The notes beneath the pieces are model-generated. The model was not told where the DNA came from and ran no database searches. It saw nothing but the letters and a program-made list of their open reading frames with translations. Below, piece by piece: positions 30,406 to 40,411 of a stretch of 41,993 nucleotides of DNA (position 1 is its first letter; the number at the start of each line of letters is the position of its first letter). Both the position numbers and the translations under genes were made by a program. This stretch comes from Emmonsiellopsis sp. PD_33 (lineage: Eukaryota > Ascomycota > Eurotiomycetes > Onygenales > Ajellomycetaceae). The stretch lies in assembly GCA_032988165.1 (NCBI GenBank), contig JANTQF010000313.1, positions 1 to 41,993 on the forward strand, read 5' to 3'.

Positions 30406-33400
30406 AGCAAGTATACACTATTGCTTGAAGGGTCGGTGGGAGTGAACTCAGTTCAATCAAGCACTGGGATAAATGCGCTTGAATGTTCAAAGGTTCACGA
30501 TGGCAGGTATTGATCCAAGAGGCCAGCTCTAGGGTAGTTCAAACAAGGTGTGCAAATTAAAACGCTGGAAGAATTCGAGATATCGGAAATCAAGGCGCAA
30601 CGAGAGGTAGGATTTAAGAGAGGAACTTTATGGCGACTCTCGGTTGGGACGGAAATCTATACGCTATTAGCATCTTCAAGCTGGCGGACAGCGGTAGGTT
30701 CGAGCTGAGCATACCTAACTTGATATATCAATTAGATGCTTTCGCAAGGCGAGGCGGAGCGTATGGCAGTTCGACAAAATCCAGCTCTCAAATTAACGCC
30801 AGTCTGTGGATACCTACCAGCAGAGCAGTCCTCTTCTTCTCTTCCTTAAATAAATAAAACTTCAGCTGATCCAGCTCGTAAAAGCAGGACAGATGATGAA
30901 ATCTGCGAAACCAGCCGCAGAGGAAAGAATTAAAGAGAGAAATGGGGGAGTAAATTAGGTGGTCGAGTAAGGAGTTGGAGGTGGAGAGGAGGAGGGGAGG
31001 AGAGAAGAAGAGGAAGAGCAGGAAGATGGGAAGAAGAGCGAAGTCGATTATCAAACTAGCTCCATGTAATCAGACAACTGATCAATGAGGATCGAGCTCA
31101 GCAGAGATGGGAATAGTTAAGCGCCCGACTGCATTGACGGGAGATACGTCTCTAGCCAGCCTAGAGAGTATTGAAAGATTTCAATACATTAGTTGACGAG
31201 AAGGAGAAGAGGAGAAAGAAAAGAACCCAGAGAGAAGGCGAGCCACAAGCTCTTGAACAGAAGCGGGGGTGTTCTTGCGGTTTTCCCCCAGCTCGCACAA
31301 CGGGATATCTGCACGTACGGTCACCGCAGTACCAAGAGAGCCTGTCTTTTGGCAGCGAAATCTGCTCTTTCTCGGCGGTTACATTTCACGGCAGAATGCA
31401 TTCCGCACCATGTCCCTGCTTGCTCTCACCAATGCTCCAATGGGATCACATTTTCCCTCCCATTGCTCAGAACATCAGTTACCGCCCAACGATGCTCTTG
31501 TGGGTGGCGTATTCCTCATTGTTTCCTGCGGGGATTGGCCCGAGCGCATATCTATCCGATGCGCTCTTGGAATCCCTGACAGTACGTTTCGCCAATGGCA
31601 TTGTCGATTGGCACTGTGACACTTTAGCCCGGCGCCAAAGGTTGCAAGAATAGCCCAATCACGTCGGCCAAATCCGCCAAAGCGATCGACCGATGGACGA
31701 AAGCCGGCCATCACGCATGATGTTTCGCTATGGTTGCTCCCATTCGTGCATGTTCCCTCCCCCCCCAGGCGGGCCCAGCGAAACATGCCAATTAGATGGC
31801 GAGGTCAAGCCAGGGCGCTGTGGAAGGGGGTTGGAAAGCTGCTGCGATTGGCCATGGGTTGTGATGTGATGGGTGAAGAACCTTGCAGTTTGCATAAAGT
31901 GGTTGCATCGGCTCATGCTCAGTGAGTTACTCAAGAAACAAAAGAATCCTGGACACAAAAGGTTTGTGTTTCCCCCCCTCTCTTCTCGGGCCGCCGGGAC
32001 CATCGTGAAGAATACTCTCGCCTCAGCCGGGTCAGGGCAACGCTGCATCATGGGAAAAGGCCCGATATCAGAAATGGGAAGGATCCCGCTAGTTAAGTCG
32101 TTAGGATGGCGGTTGATCAATCAGATCCCCGAGATCAAGAATCGTCACCGCGGGGTGGCTGGGTCCGCTTGGCCGGATGGCTGAACATTTCTATTTTTAT
32201 TCAAGCCGTAACGAGATGCCAGACAGCATCATTGGCAAGATTGGGGATGTCCACGGATGGTGAAGAACGTCAACGCAGCCTCGGACGATGGGGGTTTTGA
32301 TTATTACTAGGCTTGTTTCCAGTGCACTAAAACGGGCTAAGAGAAAGTGTTCGTCGCCTGTGCAAGATGGGATAACCGACTGTCTAGAGGTGAGCGAACT
32401 AGACGGGAAAACATAGAGATTCTATTCCGTCTGGCCGAAGAAACACGCAATGAATGTGCAGCGTATGGATTTGAAATGATGAAACCTCCTTACCTGCGGG
32501 ATCCTAGACATCACCGTCCTACATAAACAGGGTTGAATTGTTCGCGGCCAATCTGGCCCAGCACCCCCTCTGAGTTGAGTTTATTCGATATTAATAATGG
32601 AGCAGATATAATAACTAACAAATGCAGTCATAAATTGTCAACCATCAATGTCTGATTCAAGGTCTTGAGTCCTGTTCCTGTTTGAGGTTCAGCATCAGAT
32701 TACTAAAAGGTTGGTCAGCCTCAGGCCTTAAATCTCACTATCACTTCTATCCAGACGACATCCATCTTCTCTTCAAGCTCTCCTCCACGTCAACTGCTCT
32801 GTGTTTCTTCACAGCTCTCCTGGTTTGTGCTGGTTTACGCTGGCCAGTCTGGGTTTCCATCCTGGTCCCTACCAGTTTATTCAATTTCTCCAAATTCCAG
32901 CCTTCGTGTTGGTGAGATGTCGCTGAGGCCAGTTGGGCGGTTAGAAACTTGAATCGCTGGCATCGAATGCGCTTCGTTGTATTCTAGTTGGACTCATTAT
33001 GGGTCCTACACCCAGTCCATTCCTCCATCGCTCTTTGGCTCACCATGGATACCCATGTCTCGCCCTGGATAGAAACGAGAAGGCTGTTCCCTAGGAGTCC
33101 AAGGACCATACGTTGCATTCTATCCTGGAACGGCCTCCTCGAAACATGCAAACACGCTCGTACTACGACTCAAAAGTTGAGATATTCCGCGGATATTCCC
33201 ATCCCCCGGAAACAGGTTTTCTCCAAGTTAACTGCTCTGGCGGGCAATGGTTTCCTTCTCATTTTACAGTCAAGCCATGAGTTTGCTGATATGGACCAAG
33301 TTTCAGCCTCGGGGTGGCCCTCTCATTCGGCTCTATTCTGGCGTTTAGATGAACAATATAATTGTTTGTTCATAGCAATATAGTCCCTTCCCCTCCTCGC

Positions 33401-33848
33401 AACCGTTTGTATACCGATAGGATGCTGAGCCAAGACCCGCCACGGCCAACCAATTCTGCCTATCCAGGGATGCACACGTTAACTGGAATCTATGGATCCT
33501 CGTCGATTATCTGCTTTGTTGCTGAAAACCGGGCAAACATATACCCCTATTTGCCACTAAGATCCGGGCCGAATAGAGCTCATTTTGTCCAAGGTTCCTT
33601 CCTTCGCTTGATTCAGCCTCCGGACAAAATCATAACAACATCCCAAAGGCACATTTGCGCTTCGATTATCAGTGCGATCTGTTTACATTCATCTACGGGA
33701 GAAGCACATCTAGCATTCCGAGGTTGAACCGCCTCAATTGTTGACTGCTCCTAGATCCATATAAGTTTCAATCCGGCACAGTGAAAGCTCTTCCTGCTCT
33801 CAGTAACGCGAAGGAACGTTTAAGAGCCAAAACCGTCGCCCTGTGAAA
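30406..33848. other. 3.4 kb region without a convincing gene
   Basis: It separates the divergent four-TM protein and GMC oxidoreductase genes. A purine-rich tract on the plus strand at about 30966-31042 is pyrimidine-rich in the direction of the four-TM gene and fits a fungal core promoter/5' leader. ORFs of up to 160 codons at 31171-31653 are open in three overlapping frames at once with no family match, so I treat them as chance. A CATATAAG at 33759-33766 is a likely TATA box for the GMC gene. No RNA gene or transposon was recognised, but non-coding transcripts cannot be excluded. Confidence 0.45.
33759..33766 (+). promoter_or_regulatory. TATA-like element of the GMC oxidoreductase gene
   Basis: CATATAAG about 85 bases upstream of the ATG at 33849, a usual spacing in filamentous fungi. 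Confidence 0.4.
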
Positions 33849-35702
33849 ATGAGACTACAATCCCCTATGGCAATACTCCTAGGAGGCCTCCTAGGAGGTC
33901 TCCTTGCACTTCGACTATGTTACTCCACTGCTGCCCAGGATGAGACATATGATTACATTGTGGTCGGAACTGGCCCTGGAGGCGGACCGTTGGCCGCGAA
34001 TCTAGCCAGAGCCGGGCATTCAGTTCTCATACTTGAAGCTGGTGACGACCAGGGTGAAAATGTGAACGTCACGCAAGTACAAAATTTCTACCAAGCCGAC
34101 AACGACCCGCTTACCAGATGGGACTTTTTCGTCGAGTACACGACCGATCCAGAGCGGCAGGCGAGGTATCTGCATACCACCTACCGAAATCCTGATAATT
34201 CGTTCTACGTGGGTTTGGACCCGCCTGCCGATGCGGAGAGACTGGGTGTTTACTACCCGCGTGCGGGGACACTTGGAGGATGCGCGATGCACAATGCGGT
34301 TGCTGCCCATCTTCCGAATGACGCAGATTGGAACCATGTCGCAGAACTCACTGGAGATGACTCGTGGACCGCCGAAAATATGCGCCAATACCTTGTCTCG
34401 CTTGAGAACAATACATACCTACCGGAGGGCAGTGAAGGACACGGGTTCGACGGTTATCTGACAACCTCCTTAGCAGATGCTACCACATGGATAGGCAAAG
34501 ATACAAACATCAACGCAATTGCAGAACAAATCGCAATCGCCACAGGGGCTAGTCCCGGCGATCTGGAGGCACTCTTAACAGCAGATCCAAACGGCGTCGA
34601 GCCGGACCGCGATCAAATATTGGGGCTTTTCTCAGGTGTCAGCCATAGCACGCCGACGGGTATCCGATCCAATCCTCGAGGGTGGATTAATGCCACCCTC
34701 GAAGATCCCGCCGGGTACCCTCTAACCATGAAGCTCGAATCCCTCGCCACAAAAGTGCTATTCGACGACTGCTCCCCTCCCAAGGCCATCGGAGTCGAAT
34801 ATCTCTCTGGAAAGAGCCAATATGCTGCAGACCCGCGCTTCAACAAAGCCGCCAAAGGCAAGACGCTCCGCGCCTACGCGAACAAGGAAGTCATCCTCTC
34901 CGCGGGCGTCTTCAACACCCCACAGCTCCTCAAACTCAGCGGCCTAGGCCCCAAAGCCGAGCTAGAAACCTTCGACATCCCCGTCCTCGTTGACCTCCCC
35001 GGCGTCGGCGCCCACGTGTCCGACAACCCCGAAGCGGGCCTCTTGGTCCTCTTCGCGAAGGACTTCGAACCACCCCCTGCCTTCGCCTTCAACTTCATGC
35101 GCAAGAGCTCTGTCTCCCGCAACGGCGCGCGAGACACCTATGTGTTCTGCGGCACCTTCTCCTTCGAGGGCTTCTGGCCAGGCTTCCCGACCAACTATGG
35201 ACCGAAGCAGTTCATATGCGACCTGTCCTTGATGAACCCGCGCAGTCAAGAGGGGACCGTCACGCTACGCTCCGCAGACCCCCAGGACGTCCCCGCCATC
35301 CAGTTCCGCATGTTCGAAGGTGAGGGAGACGAAGACGACCTCGTCGCCATGCTCGAGGCGATCAAGGTATCCCGCAAAGCGTTCACCGCCGTGTCCCCGC
35401 CCGTCGGGCCGTTTACGGAACTCCACCCGTGCCCTGCTGAGGGGGAGGGCGAGTGTACAGACGAGGCGCAGATGGACTATATACGTACGCAAGTGTATTC
35501 GCACCACGCGACGGGCTCGTGCCGGATTGGTGCGGAGGGGGACGAGAGCGCGGTGCTGGATTCGAGGTTTCGGGTTCGGGGCGTGCGTGGGCTGCGGGTT
35601 GTGGATGCGTCGGCGTTTCCAAGGGTGCCAGGGGCGTTTCCGGTGTTGCCGACTTTTATGCTGTCGCAGAAGGCGACGAGGGTGATTTTGGAGGGCGATT
35701 GA
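33849..35702 (+). CDS. Secreted GMC (glucose-methanol-choline) oxidoreductase
   Basis: Single exon, 617 residues from the ATG at 33849. FAD-dependent GMC enzymes oxidise alcohols or sugars, often producing H2O2. A hydrophobic N terminus (MAILLGGLLGGLLALRLCYS) is a probable signal peptide. The FAD dinucleotide motif is DYIVVGTGPGGGPLAANLARAG (split: VVGTGPGG at about 38-45), with LILEAGDD next; the GMC signatures YYPRAGTLGGCAMHNA and ANKEVILSAGVFNTPQLLKLSG are clear. Near the C terminus SHHATGSCRIG supplies the first catalytic His (about 553). The second active-site residue, usually His or Asn about 43 residues later, falls in GAFPVLPTF and appears to be replaced by Phe or Pro. Several NxT/S sequons fit secretion. 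The 3' codons switch to G-rich third positions. Convergent with ura6. The substrate is unknown. Confidence 0.93.
   Translation: MRLQSPMAILLGGLLGGLLALRLCYSTAAQDETYDYIVVGTGPGGGPLAANLARAGHSVLILEAGDDQGENVNVTQVQNFYQADNDPLTRWDFFVEYTTDPERQARYLHTTYRNPDNSFYVGLDPPADAERLGVYYPRAGTLGGCAMHNAVAAHLPNDADWNHVAELTGDDSWTAENMRQYLVSLENNTYLPEGSEGHGFDGYLTTSLADATTWIGKDTNINAIAEQIAIATGASPGDLEALLTADPNGVEPDRDQILGLFSGVSHSTPTGIRSNPRGWINATLEDPAGYPLTMKLESLATKVLFDDCSPPKAIGVEYLSGKSQYAADPRFNKAAKGKTLRAYANKEVILSAGVFNTPQLLKLSGLGPKAELETFDIPVLVDLPGVGAHVSDNPEAGLLVLFAKDFEPPPAFAFNFMRKSSVSRNGARDTYVFCGTFSFEGFWPGFPTNYGPKQFICDLSLMNPRSQEGTVTLRSADPQDVPAIQFRMFEGEGDEDDLVAMLEAIKVSRKAFTAVSPPVGPFTELHPCPAEGEGECTDEAQMDYIRTQVYSHHATGSCRIGAEGDESAVLDSRFRVRGVRGLRVVDASAFPRVPGAFPVLPTFMLSQKATRVILEGD
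33876..33897. repeat. 22-base perfect palindrome in signal-peptide codons
   Basis: Two copies of CTCCTAGGAG separated by GC form a perfect 22-base palindrome. It encodes the repeated Leu-Leu-Gly-Gly in the hydrophobic core of the GMC signal peptide. Confidence 0.9.
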
Positions 35703-36217
35703 CTTTGGATGGGATGGGGTATAGATATATATGCAGACATTATCGCTCTCCATGGAGTGAGTGGCAGATAAATATGTTATTTGTTCAGTATTGGTATATC
35801 ATGAGTTGTAGGTCCGATCCAATAGATGATACTATACTACTACCCCCCGAAGACGCAGTTGGTTTTATCTGCGCGATGTTGTTTCATCCATATATATATC
35901 TACCGCCTCTCTGCCCATGAGCAACAGACCAGCCGCTTTGCGTAGATATATAAAGAGAGAGGAATAAGAGATGAATGAGATGAGAACATTTCAACACTCA
36001 GGCGGAACCATATACACCAAACAGACACGATCTATCTATTCATCCATCCACCCCTCTACCCCTCTACCCCTGTACATCCATCAAACCATACCCCTAGAAA
36101 CAAAAACCAGTCTATCTCTAAGTTCCCGCTTCCCCCTAAATTCCACCCCATCCCAACCACCCCCCTAAATCCCCAAACATGTGCCCGCACAAATCCTCAA
36201 AAACCGAACCCCCCTAC
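35703..36217. other. Convergent intergenic region between GMC gene and ura6
   Basis: Probable overlapping 3' UTRs. The right half is extremely C-rich on the plus strand, with tandem CCCCTCTA units near 36050-36071. No gene is supported. Confidence 0.5.
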
Positions 36218-36961
36218 TCACTTCCCCACCGGCAAAATCCCCCTCTTCTCAATCCCCTCCCTAATCCGCTCATAAACCTCCCCCACCCCGCCCTCCGCAC
36301 TCACACTCACCACCTTCCCCAACCCCTCATAATGCCTCACAACAGGCATACTCGTCTCGACAAACGTGCGAAACCGCTTCTTTATACTCTCCTCATTATC
36401 ATCATCCCGCCCACTCGTCTCCCCCCGCTTCAACAACCGCCCCCTCATCACCTCCTCCCCACACGACAAAAACACAGTCGCCGTGCTCGGGCACACGGTC
36501 TCTTCGAAGAATATCCCCTGGTCCATCTTCCGCGGGAACCCATCTATCAGGAACCTCGCCTTGACTTCCCCCTCTCCATACCCAGCTTTGGCTGACGCCT
36601 CAACAACCTCCCCCATCGCCTTCGCCAACAACTTCACCGTAATCTCCATCGGCACAATAATGCCCTCGCGGATATTATGCCGGATCAACGCGCCGTACTC
36701 GCTACCGGCCCGCTCCTGTTCGGCGCGTAACAGGTCGCCGGCGGAGAGGTGGTGGAAGCCGTAGTCGCGGACGAGGTTTTGGGATTGTGTGCCTTTTCCC
36801 GAGCCGGGGCCGCCGAGGATGAAGAGGACGGTGACGGTGGTGGGGGAGAAGAGGGGGGTGGTGTTTGTGGAGGTTAGCGGGGGGGTGAGGGAGGGGGGGA
36901 TTGTGGTGGTGGTGGGGTTAGGTGGTTGTGGTTGTGGTTGGGGTGGTTGTTGGGTCGACAT
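36218..36961 (-). CDS. ura6: UMP-CMP kinase (uridylate kinase)
   Basis: 247 residues from the ATG at 36961. The enzyme transfers phosphate from ATP to UMP/CMP (and some AMP) in pyrimidine nucleotide synthesis. After a Pro/Thr-rich low-complexity leader of about 40 residues come the P-loop LGGPGSGKGTQ, the NMP-binding DYGFHHLSAGDLLRAEQ and EYGALIRHNIREGIIVPMEIT, then FLIDGFPRKMDQ and the LID region RGETSGRDDDNEESIKKRF. Fungal homologues usually have a mitochondrial-type leader and one TM helix before the kinase; here that segment lies in another frame (37196-36918, separate entry). An in-frame TAA at 36982-36980 closes the kinase frame upstream, so the ATG at 36961 is the only start visible. 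The stop codon overlaps a GTGAGT donor-like sequence, so an extra 3' exon cannot be excluded. Confidence 0.93.
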   Translation of the reverse strand: MSTQQPPQPQPQPPNPTTTTIPPSLTPPLTSTNTTPLFSPTTVTVLFILGGPGSGKGTQSQNLVRDYGFHHLSAGDLLRAEQERAGSEYGALIRHNIREGIIVPMEITVKLLAKAMGEVVEASAKAGYGEGEVKARFLIDGFPRKMDQGIFFEETVCPSTATVFLSCGEEVMRGRLLKRGETSGRDDDNEESIKKRFRTFVETSMPVVRHYEGLGKVVSVSAEGGVGEVYERIREGIEKRGILPVGK

Positions 36962-37196
36962 TTTTGGGCGTGCGTGATTTTACGAGGAGGATGTAGGAGG
37001 CGCTGCCGATTAGGAGGATGATGGCGCAGGGGAGGATTTTGAAGTCGGAGGAGGGGGGTTTTTGCTTGGTGGTGGTGGAGGAGAGACGGGATTGAAACGT
37101 GAGTGGGAGACGTGTCGGTGTGCGGAAAAGAGACCGAGATTGGGTCGTCGGGGCGAGACGGAGACGGGGCGGCAGACGCGCGAAGGGGTGCGGCAT
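36918..37196 (-). CDS. Ura6-type N-terminal leader and TM segment, out of frame with the kinase
   Basis: A 92-codon ORF from the ATG at 37196. It begins with an Arg/Ser/Pro-rich, acid-free segment (FARLPPRLRLAPTTQSR) like a mitochondrial presequence, continues through RLSSTTTKQKPPSSDFK and a hydrophobic helix ILPCAIILLIGSASYILLV, then KSRTPKNV and a Thr-rich tail. From my knowledge of Aspergillus Ura6-like proteins, such a segment precedes the kinase domain in one polypeptide. Here the kinase is in the next frame, and no AG acceptor exists on the coding strand from 37001 down to the P-loop (about 36795), so an intron cannot join them. Either it is a separate upstream ORF, or a one-base indel (sequence error or mutation) splits the gene, for example at the A5 run next to the kinase ATG. 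Confidence 0.5.
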   Translation of the reverse strand: MPHPFARLPPRLRLAPTTQSRSLFRTPTRLPLTFQSRLSSTTTKQKPPSSDFKILPCAIILLIGSASYILLVKSRTPKNVDPTTTPTTTTTT

Positions 37197-37696
37197 TCCT
37201 GTCGACGACTGTCAGGAGGTTGAGAAAGGAGTCTGCTTGTTTTTCTTTCCTGTCTATCTTGATTCTTGATGGAGATTTTTTATTTTTTTTTTGCCGTTCC
37301 GAGGCGGTTTTGGTGGTGAGAGGCAGCTGTCCCGATCGGGTTAGCTTTGTACCTCGCCTGCAAAAGTTGGCGGGGAGGTACTTGGGGCGGGAAAAGGGGG
37401 GGTATTTGGGATAAAAGAATAAACTGCGGGCTGTTTTGATGGGATTGATTGGTCTATCTATGGTCTGCAGAAGGAGATGGATGCAGGGGAACGATTTTTG
37501 AAACGCAGCGAGGACTTGCAAAGGAAAAGCACCCTCTAACAAAAAGGAAAATCCATAAACATTAAAGCCATGATGAAGTTTGTTAACAATAGGAAAAAGA
37601 AAAAAGAAGTACCGTTTAACATAATAGCGAAAAAGAACCAAATTAAACCCCCAAACAGAAAATATAAGGAAAAGAAACAAGAGAACATAACATCAC
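37197..37696. other. Intergenic region between eif3m and ura6
   Basis: About 500 bases between two genes on the same (minus) strand: eif3m 3' flank and ura6 promoter. A T-rich stretch with a T10 run lies at about 37275-37293. An 268-codon minus-strand ORF (37680-36874) spans the region in a third frame; I regard it as chance because of its composition and its overlap with the leader and kinase frames. Confidence 0.5.
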
Positions 37697-39153
37697 TTAA
37701 TCAGCCCCAACCAGATCCACCTCTCTCGCCTGCTGCTGTCCATGTCCATGTCCATGTCCCCCGCCTCTCCTCCGCTCACCCCCTCTCTGCCCCTGTCCGC
37801 TCTCCGCCGCACTGGCCGCCGCCATCTCATCCCGCACAAACTTCTCCCGCTCACTCCGCACCACGCCCAGCACATTCTCCAAACTCTGTCTCCAAACCAT
37901 CAACCTTCCCTGCACCTCAGCCCACTGCTTCTCTCCAAACACGCGATACGTCGCCCGCTGCACGAGGAACTCGCCCTTGAGCTGGCTGAGCTTGCCCTCG
38001 ACGAGACCTGCGCGGATCGTGTCGATGACCCATTTCTCCACGTCTTCGCGCGGGATGCGCAGCGCCGATGTGATGGTGTCATATGGCAGGGAGCGCGAGG
38101 GGGTGGAGGCGGCGAGGCTGGCGAGCGTGAGGAGGCGCATTTTTGTCTGCAGGACGTCAGCTGACTCGGCGAGGTTGTGGATTGAGGCGAGCGGGGTGGT
38201 TTTGATGCTGTCCTCGTATGCGTCCAGGGTGTCAGCGGCGAAGATCTCGAGCAGCTCAAAGAGTGCGGGCTCAGATGTGCGTAGTCCCTGGATGGCGTCG
38301 CTGGAGGTGAGGGGGGTGAAGTCGAAGACGGACGGGAGGGTGAGGGCGGAGAGGAGGGCGCGGACGGCGATGTCGCGGGCCTCTGTGATGGCGGAGTCGG
38401 AGGGGGGGATGGCCTGGAGGGCGGCGACAAGGTGGACGTGTGCCAGTTCGCGGTCGCCGGCTTCCTTGGCCGCGTCGGAAATGGCCAGGTGCAGGCGCTG
38501 CAGGTCGTCTTCCTCTAGCTCCCACGCGGCGAGCCAGGTGGGGAGCTGTTTGAGCTGGGGTTTGAGGGCGGCAAACGCACTGGCGGAGGGCGTGGAGCGG
38601 ATCACACCGAGGATGGCGAGGAAGACGTGGTAGCGGCCCTCGTCGGCGGGGGCGAGGGTGTTGAAGACCGTCGCGAGGACGGAGAGGGCGAGCGAGGAGC
38701 CGTGCTGGGGGGAGGCGGTGAAGGGTTTGGCAAGATAGGCGCAGATGCGGGGGAGGAACATGTTGACGGAGGACGACTGGCGGATGAGGTGGATGAGGAG
38801 GTTGTAGGCGGCGGTGATTTCTATGAATTTGTTAATATAATCTCTATAAGTTATCCCCTCTATCCAGGGGGTTTGGCTGGCGTACCCTTCTCAGGAGCAG
38901 CATTCAACACTGCAGCCGCAACGACAATCTTCTTCAGCACCTCATCCCGCTGCGCGAGGATCTCCTTCTGCTGCGCGGGAGTGGGTTCCTGGTCCAGCTG
39001 TTCCTTTGCGCGCAGGCTGTCGAGGGCCGGGCTGACGTCTGCGTGCAGGCCGTTCTCCTGGGTGTTGCGGAGGGTGTCGATGTACTGGGCCAGCTCGTCG
39101 GCGAGTTCGGCAAACGAGCCCTCGATGAGGAGGGTGTTGGGGAGAGCAGCCAT
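37697..39153 (-). CDS. eif3m: Eukaryotic translation initiation factor 3 subunit M (PCI domain)
   Basis: Predicted as complement(join(37697..38820,38886..39153)), 463 residues; the 65-nt intron (GTACGC..CATAG) joins in phase 1 to give EKEITAAYNLLIHLIRQSSSVNMFLPRI in two adjacent blocks. eIF3m is part of the eIF3 complex that organises the 43S pre-initiation complex on the small ribosomal subunit. The N terminus (LLIEGSFAELADELAQYID) and helical repeats are typical. The PCI winged helix is near residues 300-400: TLASLAASTPSRSLPYDTI, IPREDVEKWVIDTIRAGLVEGKLSQLKGEFLVQRATYRVFG, then the W/Q-rich helix. The C terminus is a Gly/His/Gln-rich tail encoded by tandem CATGTC units. The length matches filamentous-fungal homologues. 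Housekeeping gene. Confidence 0.95.
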
Positions 39154-39722
39154 CGTGAGGGACGTGGGTGGTGGTGCAAGGGAGGATGTTTGGCTGGCGA
39201 GAAAGGGTTGAAAAAAGCTCAGGTTGAGGTTGAAGATGAATTTGCGGAGAGCGAAATTTCAATGTGTGGATGGAGGCTTGGCGAAACTTGTATCTTTTTG
39301 GTGGTGACACCGCCGCAGAATAACTCTCTGCGGCCGCGCAAAATCAGCGAAAATCGGAAAAATAGGGAGAGGGAGCAGAGTTGCATCTACAGTCAATGAC
39401 GGAATGCTCTACGGGCTTATACTCTGTATCTTGCATTCCCTGCCTTCGACATCACCGTCTTGTCGCAAGTACCAGCCCGCTGCGGCTGCGTCATAGTCTC
39501 CATTGATCTGCGGCTACACAGACTCAGTATTTAAAGATTTAAAATCATCGTTCTTTCATTATGCTATCGTGCTGCTACAGCTACTCTCCATAACCATGAA
39601 ATCAAACGACTGACAACAGATAAGCGCTACAATTGATGCCGTGCAAACATTATGACCGATCCCTCCGGATCCATTCTCCCCTCTCGTGGAACCGACATGA
39701 CCACCGTCAATACAAACACCCA
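39154..39722. other. Intergenic region between the DUF7707 gene and eif3m
   Basis: About 570 bases: eif3m promoter/5' leader on the right of that gene and the 3' flank of the DUF7707 gene. No gene or clear motif beyond AT-rich sequence at 39520-39560. Confidence 0.5.
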
Positions 39723-40411
39723 CTACAGGAACAGCTTGAATGCGGCCAGGAAGACAGCGGCAATGAGGCCCATCGACGAGTCCTGGGGGGCGCGAAGGGT
39801 GGCGGCAGGGTTGCTGGTGGCCGCGGGCTCTGACTCGGTGGCGGATGGCGTGGCCTTGGTGGTTGCAGCAGCCTCAGTCCCGGTTGGGGAGCTTTTGGCA
39901 GCAGTGGTGGTTGGCTCGTCCTCCTCCTTGGCCGGGTTGATGGTGCCGCACTTGGACTGGTTCTCCTTGCACTTGCGCTGGCCGGCGAGGTCGTCGGGGT
40001 GGCTGGCGATGCACTGGACGAAGGTCTCCTGGCAGATGAAGAACGGCAGGGTGTTCTTGTACTTGGCAACATCGGGAGTCTTGCCGTCCTGGCATTTGCA
40101 CTCGTAGGTCAAGGTGGCCTGGAACGGGACAGTCAGCTTGGGGTCTCCAACTGGAGGCTGGATCAATGCGCGCGAGAGAGACATACGGCGTCGCAGTAGT
40201 TCTTGGAGGTAAAGCCACCACAGATCTGGGGACAGGCAGAGCGCTGGGCAGTGCACCAGGAGCCTAGAGAAAGTCAGCAAAAGAAGTGGCACAGCGCAGT
40301 GGAATACCGACTCTTTTGGGCGTCCTTGACCTTGGACGGGTCGAAGCCGTCCTGGGCGACGATGCCCGACACCAGCAGCGAGACGACGAAGAGGAAGACG
40401 GAGAGCAGCAT
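39723..40411 (-). CDS. Secreted, probably GPI-anchored DUF7707-domain protein
   Basis: Predicted as complement(join(39723..40118,40187..40263,40312..40411)), 190 residues; introns of 48 and 68 nt are in phase. A signal peptide (MLLSVFLFVVSLLVSGIVAQ) is followed by a Cys-rich domain with the pattern WCTAQRSACPQIC, NYCDATLTYECKCQDG, TLPFFICQETFVQCIASHP and KCKENQSKCG, which fits the DUF7707 family of ascomycete surface proteins. Ten or so cysteines suggest disulfide bonding. A Ser/Thr/Ala-rich stalk (EPTTTAAKSSPTGTEAA) and a C-terminal hydrophobic tail (GLIAAVFLAAFKLFL) point to a GPI anchor at the plasma membrane or cell wall. The 5' leader carries GAAGAT-type microsatellites. The molecular function of the family is unknown. 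Confidence 0.88.

Noticed and set aside
31171..31653. 160-codon plus-strand ORF
   Set aside because: Three overlapping plus-strand frames are open here at once, none shows a recognisable domain or splice structure, so it is probably chance in a moderately GC-rich stretch.
36874..37680. 268-codon minus-strand ORF overlapping the ura6 leader
   Set aside because: It lies in a third frame over the leader and kinase start, begins in intergenic DNA with Phe/Leu-rich then Pro/His-rich low-complexity sequence, and shows no family similarity. It is best explained by C-rich composition lacking stop codons.
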